Shown in pieces: positions 51,681 through 64,000 of a DNA stretch of 64,000 nucleotides (the first letter of the stretch is position 1; each line of letters starts with the position of its first letter). The position numbers were made by a program, and so were the translations under genes. The DNA comes from Echiichthys vipera (lineage: Eukaryota; Chordata; Actinopteri; Perciformes; Trachinidae). The DNA lies in assembly GCA_963691815.1 (NCBI GenBank), contig OY829654.1, positions 8,046,989-8,110,988 on the forward strand, read 5' to 3'. Under the pieces are notes generated by a model. It saw only the letters and a list, made by a program, of their open reading frames with translations, was not told the origin of the DNA and made no database searches.

Positions 51681-52995
51681 TCAAGCTACACTAAAGACCC
51701 TCTACACCTTCTGGGTGGAGCTTTGAAACTAAAAACCCTTCAGCACATGCAGCCTTGCAGGACGGTTCAATCACTCAAATTGAGTCACTGGAGACATGGT
51801 GTAATTAATAAATGCAACTTTAATGGGTTCAGTTTCTATTTACATGTAGCGTCCTCACATTCATTCTTTTATCAATAGAAATACATTTACACAGTTTATG
51901 GTAGAAGGTAGACATGAGCATCAGCTAGAACTAAACCACTTACAAGCTTAGGTTCATTTTACTTTAGTTTTATACTTGACTTACACAAATCATACCAACT
52001 GTAAAATAAATTATACGTATAGTGTATTTCAACATTTAAAAGGGTGAGACAGAGATGAACATGATTTCTTCCATTGTATTGAGATTTGTGTGCAAAACAT
52101 TGGCATCAATATCAAAGACTAAAGTGCAATTATTCATCAAATTCGTTTGTGTTTTCTCTTTAGAGGAATGCCATCATTTTCCAGTGGACAGAAAAATGCA
52201 AGCCTCCCCCTGTTGGTGGAACAAAAGATCAAAAGCAAAAATTCCACAAGAATGCCTTATCCTCACTTTTGTATATTAGAAAGTGGGCTATAAAGGGAGA
52301 AAAGAATTGCATCAACTGCCCTCTTTAAAAAGCTTTAAATAGATGTTCAGCTATTCATATCAGTGATTTGATTATTAAAAAAATGGTTTCATGACTGACT
52401 GACTGACTGACTGACTGACTGACTGACTGACTGACCGCGTAGTCTGGGGGTTTAATACAGTTATTAAAAACTATTTAAAAAAAGCTAATCTGGGTACAAA
52501 CATTCAAACAACATACACTGTCAACCAAGTGATTACCGGAGTGGCTTCAGGTAGGAGGTTTTAGTTTTGGTTCTGAGGACGTTAAGAGTATTTCCACTTT
52601 CATTCTTACACCTTATTGAGTTAAAAGCCTTTAACAGCTGTTTTAAGATGAAACAATTCCAAGAAATTCAAAATCTGCCGGAAAAAAATCACAGCATGTC
52701 TTTACACAAACAGCCTCAAGCAATTAAATCAAAAGCAGTTCCAGTCTTCAGGGGTTTAGACTTATGAATACTTACAGGAATATAATATCTGGGTCATTAA
52801 AAGTAAGGGAACAGGTAACAATACAAACACAGAGCTTGTTAAGCAAGTGCAACTCCATACGGTAGAAGTCAGATCACTTTGTAAGTGTAGTCATGTCTGC
52901 TTTTCTTCCTCTTTGTTACAAAAGCTCTTTGACCAGCTCCTGCTGGCAGCCTAAAAACCCTCCAAGTCCATCACAGACTATAAAATCAGGACTGA
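51681..52995. other. Spacer between slc48a1 and slc26a9
   Basis: Includes the 3' UTR of slc48a1 after its stop at 52996. The poly(A) site is not certain; AATAAA on the minus strand occurs at 51547-51552 and variant hexamers occur nearer. The TGAC array at 52392 lies here. Nothing else was recognised. Confidence 0.4.
52392..52434. repeat. (TGAC)n tetranucleotide microsatellite
   Basis: About ten perfect TGAC units lie in the interval between slc48a1 and slc26a9. Confidence 0.98.
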
Positions 52996-54418
52996 CTAGA
53001 AATCGCTGAGGATGCTGATGTCTGCAAACTCCTGGCGATATCTGTAGGAGTGTAAGGCCAAGAGGAAGGACCACTTGAGAGTCAGGAAGCTCCACACACA
53101 CGAGAGATAGAGGCTCCTCGGGTCAGAAAGAGCTGTGAGACAGAAAAATTATACATAAATAAATGTTTTCTTCCATTTATATCAATCATCACTAATTCTA
53201 AACTAGGCACAGTAGAGAGATGTTTACATTGCTTCTGTGTGATGGCAAGAGTTAGGAAGGTAATGAAGGCAGCCACAGCCAAAACTGAGAAGAGCGTCCC
53301 AACAGTGATGAAGAACTTGAGGCCTTTGAGCCAGGTGCGCCAGAAGTCCTGCAGGTACATGACGTGTGTGATGAGACACCAGAGCGCCAGAACTCCTGAT
53401 GAAAGAAACAAAAACACACTTTCACACAGTGTATTTTAAAGCTTTGCCTACACAGCCAACAATCATCCACATACTGTATGGGGCTGCGACTAACTTTCTC
53501 TTTCATTCTTTCCTATTGAATCTGTTTTCTCAATTTGTCATTTATTTTCTAAACAAAAATGGTGAAAAGTCTCCTTCACAATTTCATAATGTCCAAGGTG
53601 ATGTCTTTAAATTGTTTGGAAATATTAGCAGATATAACGGTATCAGTAGATGTTGGCAAATAAGTGAGAAAAAAATGGCAGTACAAAAATCTCAAACGAG
53701 ATTTGAGGTTATTTAGTGTCTCTATTACACAGATTGTTAACCAGGGTGCATTGACTGTGGATTTTTTTCAACTGAAAAAAATCCTGCTCAGTATTTATCA
53801 TGGTCACAATTAAATCACTAAAGGAGGTAACTTTATCAAGATTAATGTTCATCTAATGCATTTATTTTTTAAAACATTTCTTATAGGTGGACCTCAAAAA
53901 GCCCATTTCAGTCAGGCTACAATAAATATGCTAAAAGTAACATTCACCAAAACTGCTAAAACTGGTATTGTTTAAACCAGAGGGGAAGCTTCAAAGGCCA
54001 TAAGCTGCCAATCTGCTCATATGCACCAGTGTGAGCCACATGAGTAGCCTTTAGCCAGCGAACAGACACAAGCTGGATTCAAACAAACACTGACACAAAT
54101 AATGTGCTAAGTTCTCAGTGACACCGACTAAAGAATACAGAAAATACAGCGAACACCTTATGATGATTGTGGTGTGGTGCTGAGACTGTGCGGGCCTTGT
54201 AAAAGGATAAGACAGTCAGTATCATGTGAAGAAGACAAACACAGTACAGTGTAACAGTACAGTTCACACTGTAGAGGTGAACACATACCTGACAGGCCTC
54301 CCATGGCCGCCGTCCATGGCTGTTTGTACGCGATATTCCAGACCAGGAAAGCCGAAAATCCAACCAGAGTGCCAAAGGTAGCATATCCTATGCTAATGTA
54401 AATTCTGCTGACTCCCAT
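52996..54418 (-). CDS. slc48a1: Haem transporter HRG1 (SLC48A1), complete, 3 coding exons
   Basis: Four-helix haem exporter of endosomes and lysosomes, which moves haem into the cytosol when red cells or haemoproteins are broken down. Coding exons in gene order are 54289-54418, 53228-53395 and 52996-53132. Both introns are phase 1 and the product is 144 aa (human 146). Helices lie near residues 6-28, 38-58, 70-97 and 108-128. Diagnostic strings shared with human HRG1 are KQPWTAAMGGL, THVMYLQDFWRTWLKGLKFF, LSCVWSF and the C-terminus FADISILSDF. His54 in THVMY aligns with human His56, a conserved histidine in the second membrane segment. The ATG context (ACGATGG) is strong. A splice acceptor at 54434 leaves a 15-base UTR before the ATG. 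Teleosts can carry two copies (a/b); which one this is cannot be decided here. It lies head to head with the rapgef3-like exon and in tandem with slc26a9. Confidence 0.96.
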
Positions 54419-54620
54419 CGTAAAATACAACTACTGCCACACAAATAAGCACAGACGTGAGAGTTATAGGCGTAAAAGACAGGCTGGTATTAAGCTAACA
54501 TCGACGGCTTACCGCCACATTATGTAATATCAGCGATGATAAACGTCAGGAAAACAACAACAACGGACACCGACGGTCGGTTGAGCCACCACCGAGAACG
54601 CCGCTTTTAGCAAAAGTAGC
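54419..54620 (-). promoter_or_regulatory. slc48a1: 5' UTR exons and promoter region of slc48a1
   Basis: The minus strand shows a short 5' UTR intron. Its donor is GTGGCG|GTAAGC (exon end 54513) and its acceptor is GTGTGGCAG (next exon starts 54433), giving a 79-base intron. The upstream exon and the segment to about 54620 are rich in CpG, unlike the AT-rich surroundings, and have no clear TATA box. This fits a housekeeping-type promoter. CpG-rich sequence reappears at 54740-54820. The transcription start was not located. Confidence 0.55.
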
Positions 54621-55189
54621 TTCAGGAAACGATAATTAATCGTTTGGTCATGCACCTATTGCGACACACAAAGTCAGATGACACTCTTTAGATTTAACCA
54701 GACAGCAATAAAATACCAAACACAAGCGTTTATCTGATGTACACCGCAAAGATGACAGGCGGTGAACGAGAACACACCCTCACCGCGGATCCCCGTCTTC
54801 AGCCGGTGCCGCAATTTTAAAAGTGAGAACTAATTTTCTTCGGTTTAAATGGTCGGTACATAGGCTTAACTTGCTAGGCAACACTCAGAATACAAAATAG
54901 TTGTTGTTGCTATGTTGAAAAAACGAATCTGTTTGGGTGTTTCTCTCAACAATTTGGCCGGAAAGTCATCTATCACTTGTGCATTCAATTATCTTTGCAT
55001 TAAGGAAACCCCCGACTGGCCATCACACCGCCCCCCAGTGGAGCAAAGAGGAACAGCAGGGTTAGACCTCCGAGGCCAACACTGTGAGCATACTTTTGGT
55101 GTAAAGTGGGTGAGGATGTTCTTTTGGTTGCATGCATGAAGTGATTACTGAACGGGACCCATAAGGTCGAGGGCCCTGACTCATAAAGA

Positions 55190-55530
55190 GCAAAAAAGCA
55201 AAATGATCACAGAGAGATGTTAAATGACTGAAAATAGACACAAAATGATTAAAGAGACAAAGAAATTATGACAAAAAATGACTAAAAATAGATGGAATGA
55301 TCACAGAGGGAAACAAACAATTACATGGAAAAACTAAATTTCTAAAAATATATGCGAAACCTCCACAAATTATGCGAAAAGACTACAACTACATTTAAAA
55401 CAATCGCAGAGATGCAAAACCATTACAAAGACATATACAGAAAACAAATGACCACGTAGAAAACCATCTAAAAATAAGTGCACAAACAGGACCCAAAATG
55501 ACTACAAAACGACTAAAAGTAGACTTGATG
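55190..55530 (+). repeat. Degenerate A-rich minisatellite
   Basis: Diverged units of about 20-25 bases alternate ATGACTAAAAATAGA-type and GAGACAAAGAAAT-type strings. Examples are ACTGAAAATAGACACAAAAT, AAATGACTAAAAATAGATGG and AAATGACTACAAAACGACTA. The array ends at GGGGGTCTTGTTCCTCCAGA. It matches a common fish minisatellite-bearing repeat. The stretch near 56029-56075 (TGCCCAGGGGCCCATTGTCC) looks like its usual flank. Confidence 0.6.
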
Positions 55531-56202
55531 AATTTGGGGGTCTTGTTCCTCCAGAGACAGAGTGGGGGGCCTCTTGCATGTCTGTGCTGTTGTGGGAATT
55601 TTGGATATTTGTAATTCATAATCATAGTTTTGTCAGGTCAGACGCAGTTCAATGTCTCCTCTGTCTCACATTCTTAATGGATAATGCAAATAACTAACTC
55701 ATGATGATATATTGGCACATTTGTGCATCTGTACCCTGTGTTAGAGACCTTGTGATGAGAGAGATTCAGAATGTTCAGAATTGTAATGTCTAAGGCATGT
55801 TTTTGTTTGGTCTAAAGACGTCACCCAACCAAGGCTATTGGCGTCCTGTCCCTCTCCCTAAAAGACTGTGCGAGTTTTGGCAAATCGTCATTCCCTGCTG
55901 GACTCTAACTTGTGAGGATGTGGGGATGAACGTATTTTTGTCTGCAGAAGAAAATGCTTTGGCAAAATAAACCACGGAGAAAAAGCTGATCCTGTTTGTT
56001 GATCTTTATTGAAGAATCCATTTCCACAACAGTGCCCAGGGGCCCATTGTCCCAGAATCCGCCCATGGTTCCATGGAGGCTTTGTCAGCTCATTGTGAAG
56101 GTATTTGTTTGTTGATACATTATTCATCTATAAACATAGGCATTGCATAAGTCAGACATCCAGAAATGTAAGCATTGACAGCTAGGCGACGATAGTTTGC
56201 AA

Positions 56203-56245
56203 TAGGGCTCAGCGATAATTCAATATGATCATTGATATTATTATG
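56203..56245. mobile_element. Fragment of the same MITE family
   Basis: TAGGGCTCAGCGATAATTCA, then ATATGATCATTGATATT, resembles the left end of the element at 50800. No matching right end is seen, so it appears truncated. Confidence 0.45.
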
Positions 56246-56539
56246 AATGCATTCATGTGTAATTAACATTTTTCTGTGGTAGTTGGTCGAGGGGATTTGA
56301 ACTATTTTATATGTTGGGTAGTTTAATAAATGTTTTACATACATAACATATGTTGAACTTGTGATTTATTTATTTAAAAGGGACAATGCATATTACGGTA
56401 ATTAACAAAAGCAACAAAGTCACACATGTAAATGTGCCAGATTTAGCCATATAGGCTAATTTTCATCTGCAGTCCCTGGCAGGTTGAAGACATTTACAGA
56501 AATATTAAAAGGCATATAACTTGTTATCATGTTTTATAA

Positions 56540-56680
56540 ATTAATCATATGTTAAAGTAACTAGTAACTAAAGCTATCAGATATATGTAGAGGAGTAAAT
56601 AAGCACAATATTTCCCTCTGAATTGCAGTGCAGTCGAAGTATAAAGTAGAATAAAATGTAAATACTCAAGTAAAACCTAT
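56540..56680 (+). repeat. Right-hand fragment of the AAGTAAAAGT-type dispersed repeat
   Basis: AGTAACTAAAGCTATCAGAT, AATATTTCCCTCTGAATTGC and AGTCGAAGTATAAAGTAGAA, then AATACTCAAGTAAAACC, match the other half of the element seen at 15315. Confidence 0.6.
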
Positions 56681-57084
56681 TTTTATATCAAATTTGTTAC
56701 ATTTCACAACTGTTAAATATTGAACAAGATGCACAATTTGCAAAGAAAAAAAACAAATGCTTCTACAAAAAGGAGATATTCTCATTAAAACACTGGAATC
56801 GGTTTTCTTCGCATGTGGTTGTTTCAGAGTTAGACGTAAATCAAGCAAATACACATGATGAAGTGCTGTGCTCCAAAAGCTCATAAGCTGAGCTTCAAAG
56901 CTTCCTGTGGTTTTTTAGTAACTATGCAGCAGATAAGGATGTCACAGATTAAAACCACAACATTTAAAAATAGCTGCAAAGTGAAAGAAAATGTAACCAC
57001 AGAGTATGCAGTTGCTTATATTCTGATCCCGTCCTCACGCTCACACACTACTGTAACTGTACTCAGCCCATGCCCTGGGGCGCT

Positions 57085-57262
57085 CTCTTCATGGCCAATC
57101 AGAAAGATACAGGAAGCTTAGTCCAGCAACACTCCCCTAACTCACATAAACAGCAATGAGTGAGAAATCATCCTCGGACATTTGAAAAGAGTGAAAAGAG
57201 ACAGCAGAAAACCCCAAAGTGGAAGCCAACGGGCTGGAGAATCTTACAAGAGCGTGCCATAG
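57085..57262 (+). promoter_or_regulatory. Candidate promoter and non-coding first exon upstream of rapgef3
   Basis: A CCAAT box (GGCCAATCAG, about 57092) is followed some 160 bases later by a purine-rich segment. That segment ends in a near-consensus splice donor (CCATAG|GTGAGTGACT, exon end 57262). It is on the strand of the rapgef3-like gene and 4.9 kb upstream of its first coding exon. It could be an alternative 5' exon of that gene or the start of an lncRNA. There is no ORF in it that I would call coding. Confidence 0.3.
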
Positions 57263-59934
<2,672 letters not shown>

Positions 59935-60440
59935 GCAAATCAATCTTTATTTATATGGCACTTTTCATTCTTCTTCTTTGACAGTAGCACAAAGTGCCTT
60001 ACAGAAAATAAAAGCCAAACAAAAAACAAAACAAAACATGAACAACAAAGAAACACCATGAAAACCCAAACCTCCCACCCCCACAGATATACACACAGAG
60101 ATACACAAAGACATACACACTCACACACACACAAAGCCATACACACACCCACACACATACACTAGCAGTTGATGAGGAGACATGGCTAGGCACCGATATC
60201 CGAGGTGAGGAAAAATCTACCTTTGGGGGCTGCACACACCGAGAGGAATCATGGTCCATGGCTGCAGGGGACACCCCCACAGGGACCCCCCAGCCCAGGC
60301 AGACAGGAGGCTCCACACCACGGGGTAGAGCTCTCAAGCCACCTGGGCCAGGGCCGTCCACGGGACAGCACCTGCATCGGTGGACCAGAGACAACTCCGG
60401 GTGTGGTCGGCCCCCTGGAAACACTGGAAAACCAAGGGGC
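59935..60440 (-). repeat. Probable dispersed repeat in inverse orientation
   Basis: CAATCTTTATTTATATGGCA, then CTTTTCATT, is the reverse complement of a common fish retroelement tail (AATGAAAAGTGCCATATAAA). An AAAAC-rich part, a CA-rich stretch and a GC-rich block (60230-60420) with CCCCACAGGGACCCCCCAGC follow. The Pro/Gly-rich ORFs in several frames of the GC-rich block show no gene-like splice pattern. Confidence 0.45.
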
Positions 60441-61794
60441 TGAAACAGTAAAATAAGATAAACATCTATAGAAGCTAATTAAGCTCAATTAAGAGTTTTA
60501 TGAAACCATAAACCAGTTATGGCTATGTAACAGTTTAACACCTGTGCAAAGGACACACACCTGTCATCAAACTGAGAACTAGAACTGAACAAAACTACTG
60601 GTGAGAAACATCAAGTGCTGTTCTACAACCTAAACTGTTTTCTGCCCTTGGAGCAGTTTATCTGCAAGTCCATGCGCTCACAGACCCGGTTGAGCCAGAC
60701 AGCTGGACAGCCTGATAAGTGTGTGTGCGGAGTTCTGCAGCTCAAGTGGGCTGCCGTGAGCTCCTGCACTGAACAAACTAGACCATACAGTGCCTGCATG
60801 GAACACTATGCCTCCTTTTATAACCTTGACCCAGTCTTGTGAAGTTTACAGTGCCAGGTGAGCTGCAGAACAGGTGGTTTACAATCCAGTGAGCCTGTTG
60901 AGTGTTTGTGTGGTCTCATTGATTGATTTCACCACAGGGATGTACTTCAGGTTAAGCCCAGCTGCAGATGTAAATGGATAATATAGTGCTGTGTTACATA
61001 TTGATGAGGAATTTTAAGGGGAGATAGGTTATATCACCATGGTTAATTACTTAGTTTTTGTTTTACCTGTTTTCTGAAATGTTATGTTTAAATATGCAAA
61101 TATCTTATTGAATATCTGCTAATTTGCATTCAGTTACAGAACAGAATCGAAGAACAGAAGAACACTAAATCAGTCTTTAAAGATATTGCATTTACTGGTG
61201 AACAGGGTAAAAAACGGACTAATGGGTCGAAATGAAACTTCCCCAGTTGATTACTTAAAGCAACATTAAGACAATTGGGGGTTTTTTTGTATTGCAAGTT
61301 TCCTGAAATTGTATATTTAAATACGGAAATGAGACATTATCCAACGCTAACCTTTGGAGAATTTCTTTAGATGAAGTGTAGTAAAATAAACACCTAAATG
61401 TGTAAAATTGTGGTTTTATTTCCACTAGTCTGTAGAAAAAAAAAATACAAGTTATGTGAGTAGATTAGCCCAAAACCTCAAAATTGACCAAAACAATTGT
61501 TTTAGCTTAAGCCTACATCAGTCATTCTGTGTTGGTATTTTATTCAACGCATTACACTTACAGGTCCATGTTGTGTCACCTTTAAAACACAGCAGATCTG
61601 CCATTAGTGGAATCTATGAAGCTGATTAAAAAGACACATTAGATGCATGTTCTGCCTGTTCTGTAAATAAAGGGCAGAATGTACAGTGTGCACCTGCCCA
61701 CATACACGCAGTGCATGATATCACTATAAATGAATCAAACGCCATTAATTAGACGGCACAAATGCCAGAGGAGGCCGTCTTTCTCATGACTCTG
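60441..61794. other. Upstream region of rapgef3, possible old repeat at 61030-61620
   Basis: Two segments resemble each other: about 61065-61135 (TTTCTGAAATGTTATGTTTA, then AATATGCAAAT) and about 61295-61350 (TTTCCTGAAATTGTATATTT, then AAATACGGAAAT). This suggests a duplicated or long-terminal type repeat. No gene is seen. Confidence 0.35.
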
Positions 61795-62140
61795 TGCCAA
61801 AGAGCGCGCACACTCAGCAGCGCGCCTGTGCTGCTGCGAGGGATGGCTGAGGACGACTACACACTCCGTCCTCACTGAGGCAGACACGTCTACCGAGGAA
61901 ACCGGTCTGAGTTTGGACACGGGGACGATCGCACAGAACCCTGCCTGGATTTTGTAGGATAAAAATGCGCAGTCCTGTTGCCAAAACTGTCGCTGCGTCG
62001 CGTCGTCGGTGTGCAGTAATGAGCGGGTGACGCCGCCGGGTCGATCTCCTTTGCTGTGAATAATGTCTGGAGGTGCTGAGTCCGTGTGCAGATCTTCTGA
62101 CTGGGAAATTTGTTTGTCGGTTGTTTGGATCTGAGACAAG
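61795..62140 (+). promoter_or_regulatory. CpG-rich 5' UTR and proximal promoter of the rapgef3-like gene
   Basis: This is the only clearly CpG-rich block in the right third of the window (GCGCGC, GTCGCTGCGTCGCGTCGTCG, GACGCCGCCGGGTCG). It leads directly into the start codon at 62141. Several upstream ATGs (for example 61843, 61964 and 62062) are out of frame or soon stopped. TATA-like TAAAAAT occurs at 61961. The transcription start is not resolved. Confidence 0.5.
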
Positions 62141-62224
62141 ATGCATCTGTTTCGGAGTCACAATTACCAAGTGTTCCCGGACCGCTCCTCAGTGGAAACA
62201 CCGACCATACGAGGCATCAGCTGG
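62141..62224 (+). CDS. rapgef3: First coding exon of a RAPGEF3 (EPAC1)-like gene; gene continues beyond the window
   Basis: The exon reads MHLFRSHNYQ...IRGISW (28 codons) and ends in a phase-0 donor (TGG|GTATGC). It matches the human RAPGEF3 N-terminus, where MHRPRSCSYQ precedes IQGLRW: M-H-x-x-R-S-x-x-Y-Q, about twelve to thirteen variable residues, then I-x-G-(I/L)-x-W. An in-frame TGA at 62132 shows that this ATG is the first in frame, and A is at -3. RAPGEF3 is a cAMP-activated guanine nucleotide exchange factor for Rap GTPases. Its DEP, cyclic-nucleotide, REM and catalytic domains must lie beyond 64,000; no further exon was seen between 62,225 and 64,000. Position supports the call, because slc48a1 lies head to head with it, as on human 12q13. 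The peptide match is short, hence the moderate confidence. Confidence 0.75.
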
Positions 62225-64000
62225 GTATGCTGCTTTCATGTTTACTTTAGAGAAACAAGTGCGGAGTAGTCCATGGATCACACTCAGTAATTAGTTTGCT
62301 ATGTGGTAAGATGATATATTAATACTCCACTACCATGTAGGCTACCTGATTGCCACCACTACCTTCTGGTGCATTTTTAAAGTAATCAGAAAATAACTTG
62401 TCCATGTTCACATAGACATCTGGGACTTTATCACAAAATGTGTCGCTTGCTTTCTGCAAAGGTCTTGGATTTGTCACTGCTCCAGAAGCTGAAAGCCATA
62501 ATCATAATTTCTGGCACTGGCATCTAGTGGATGTCTGGCACATGGCTTAATAGCCCTGAAAGCCCTAGTTGTTGTTAAAGTGACAACCACCCACAACAAG
62601 ATGGTCTTCAGTAAGAAGTCTGAATTGCAAGTGTTTGTGTCTTTGTCAGAGAGCAGGTGTAACAAAAAAAAAAAAGGAAAAAAAAAGGGGGGGGGGGGGG
62701 GGTAGTTCACCTTATTCCTGTCACCTCCACTATGATACAGTTCAGACCCCCAAAACAGAAGCTTGCAGATATTTCAAGAATGCTTTCAGTGGACTGAAGC
62801 AGATCTCTATTGTTTTAGCAGCTTGGGTGTGGGAGCACGAAGGTAACAAAGGCAGCACAAAATCTTTTCTATTAGACTCAGCTTATAAATAGTGTATTGT
62901 TTATTGTGCACCTTTACCACAACTTCCTCGCTCAGTTTACAGAAGAGCTTGTGGAAGAATGCACAAAGGGAAGGTTTTTGTCTCCAGGTCACAGGAAGAC
63001 TCTAAATTTACTTGACTTTTAAGCATCAATAGGTCAGAGATGACTGTAAATCTTCAGACTGAGTTCTGAACTTCCTGCTGTTACCAGCCAAATATCAGTG
63101 TGGTATTTGACACAAAGCAGCACAAAAGGATGAACTACAATTATACTATACAATATTATACTACAGTAAATATCAGTTATGTTATGGAATGGTACGCCAG
63201 ACTGACACCTGCCAACCTGAGCTTAATAATTGCTCAATGTAACATGCTACACATATTGTCAAATGTCACAGGCATGGTTAAACTTGTTGCACCAAGAGTT
63301 TGTGTTGACTCAGATTATCTTCTACATGATGAATTACACAAAGAGCACTTCCACAGATATGTTCTCACCGGCACAATAACAAGATTTACACTGAAGTATA
63401 AAGTTCAAGTTGACAGCATACAAAAAAACATCATACTTTCATCATAAAATGAATAAATGCAATGACTTGGCATTATACACATGATTGCCTTTTCTTTGGG
63501 ATATTGTTTGTACTACACTGGCATAGAGGCGGTAGTAGTATTTTTAATTCCATACTACATATTAGGATTGATATTGATCAAAGTTGCAGAGTTCCCAAAA
63601 TTGTCTCCGGTAAATTTGTTCATTGAAGTATGATGAAGCAGAACAAACTACCTCACATTCATAATTGTGTCGGTCTGTCTGTCTACATACCTGGAGGGAC
63701 ACTGGTTTTTCCACATTGTCTACTTAGAGGGAACATGTGTCATTTTGGTTGGGTCATATCTGATTACCTTTTTATTAGAGCCAAGATCACAATGAGTTAA
63801 ACATTTATCCTGGGGTTCAGACTTGCATTTGGAGCTAATCATTGTTGTTTTTTAATGAGTCAGTTAAAACAATCGGCAATGGGCCATTCAGGCTATGATC
63901 ATGTGACATAGCTGGCTGCACAGCATGCCAAAAAGTCAGTGTGTACTCTGCAGAAGGACTGGAGACACCTGACAGATGTGTATCAGTGATGTGAGGTGGA
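62225..64000 (+). other. Intron 1 of the rapgef3-like gene (right edge of window)
   Basis: Starts with the donor GTATGC. No second exon homologous to the next part of RAPGEF3 was found before the window ends. ORFs such as 63100-63447 have no conserved content that I recognise. Confidence 0.45.
62664..62702. repeat. Poly(A)/poly(G) homopolymer block in rapgef3 intron 1
   Basis: A runs interrupted by GG are followed by about 18 G. The exact length in an assembly is likely to be error-prone. Confidence 0.9.

Noticed and set aside
52392..52434. CRISPR-like short repeat array
   Set aside because: It is a pure tetranucleotide microsatellite with no spacers, in a vertebrate genome.
59999..60488. 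Pro/Gly-rich ORFs on both strands up to 141 codons
   Set aside because: They lie in a GC-rich, CA-rich dispersed repeat, are open in several frames at once, and have no domain.

Overview
This window is nuclear genomic DNA of a ray-finned fish, probably an acanthomorph teleost. It has compact spliced genes with GT-AG introns, AT-rich intergenic DNA, many CA/GT microsatellites and several recognisable teleost dispersed repeats. There are no bacterial operons, phage genes, CRISPR arrays, rRNA or tRNA genes. Most open reading frames in it are chance or simple-repeat ORFs. Gene calls come from exon-by-exon reading, splice sites and comparison with remembered vertebrate proteins. No database search was possible.

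Layout. From 1 to about 29.5 kb no protein-coding gene could be supported. This gene-poor stretch holds transposon relics (a 540-bp inverted-repeat MITE at 6.0 kb, LINE 3' tails at 12.5 and 25.3 kb, a Harbinger-like MITE at 15.7 kb), microsatellites, and AT-rich segments that may be conserved non-coding elements. A promoter-like segment with a strong splice donor sits at 26.8-27.07 kb. From 29.58 to 33.83 kb (plus strand) lies a five-exon gene for a signal-peptide, death-domain-like, single-pass membrane protein (tmdd1-like). From 34 to 43.4 kb there is no gene, but there is a decayed Tc1/mariner transposon (37.4-38.4 kb) and blocks that look like regulatory conserved non-coding DNA.

From 43.5 to 50.7 kb (minus strand) lies a complete slc26a9 gene: 20 coding exons and 770 aa, encoding an epithelial anion transporter/channel with a STAS domain. 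About 2.3 kb upstream of its start codon, on the same strand, is slc48a1 (hrg1; 53.0-54.4 kb), the four-helix endolysosomal haem exporter, with three coding exons and 144 aa. About 7.7 kb further, on the plus strand, the first coding exon of a rapgef3/EPAC1-like gene begins at 62,141 and the gene runs off the window. slc48a1 and rapgef3 are head to head, as SLC48A1 and RAPGEF3 are on human 12q13. slc26a9 sits beside them here, whereas human SLC26A9 is on 1q32.

The genes form no operon. Their products are unrelated except that several act at membranes: anion flux, haem export, cAMP signalling and a putative death-domain receptor. The most interesting details are a GC-AG intron in slc26a9, loss of the mammalian PDZ-like C-terminus of slc26a9, a perfect 18-bp hairpin just upstream of tmdd1, two intact-ended MITEs with visible target-site duplications, orphan first-exon candidates at 27.0 and 57.2 kb, and CNE-like blocks. 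I did not find a convincing new biological system.
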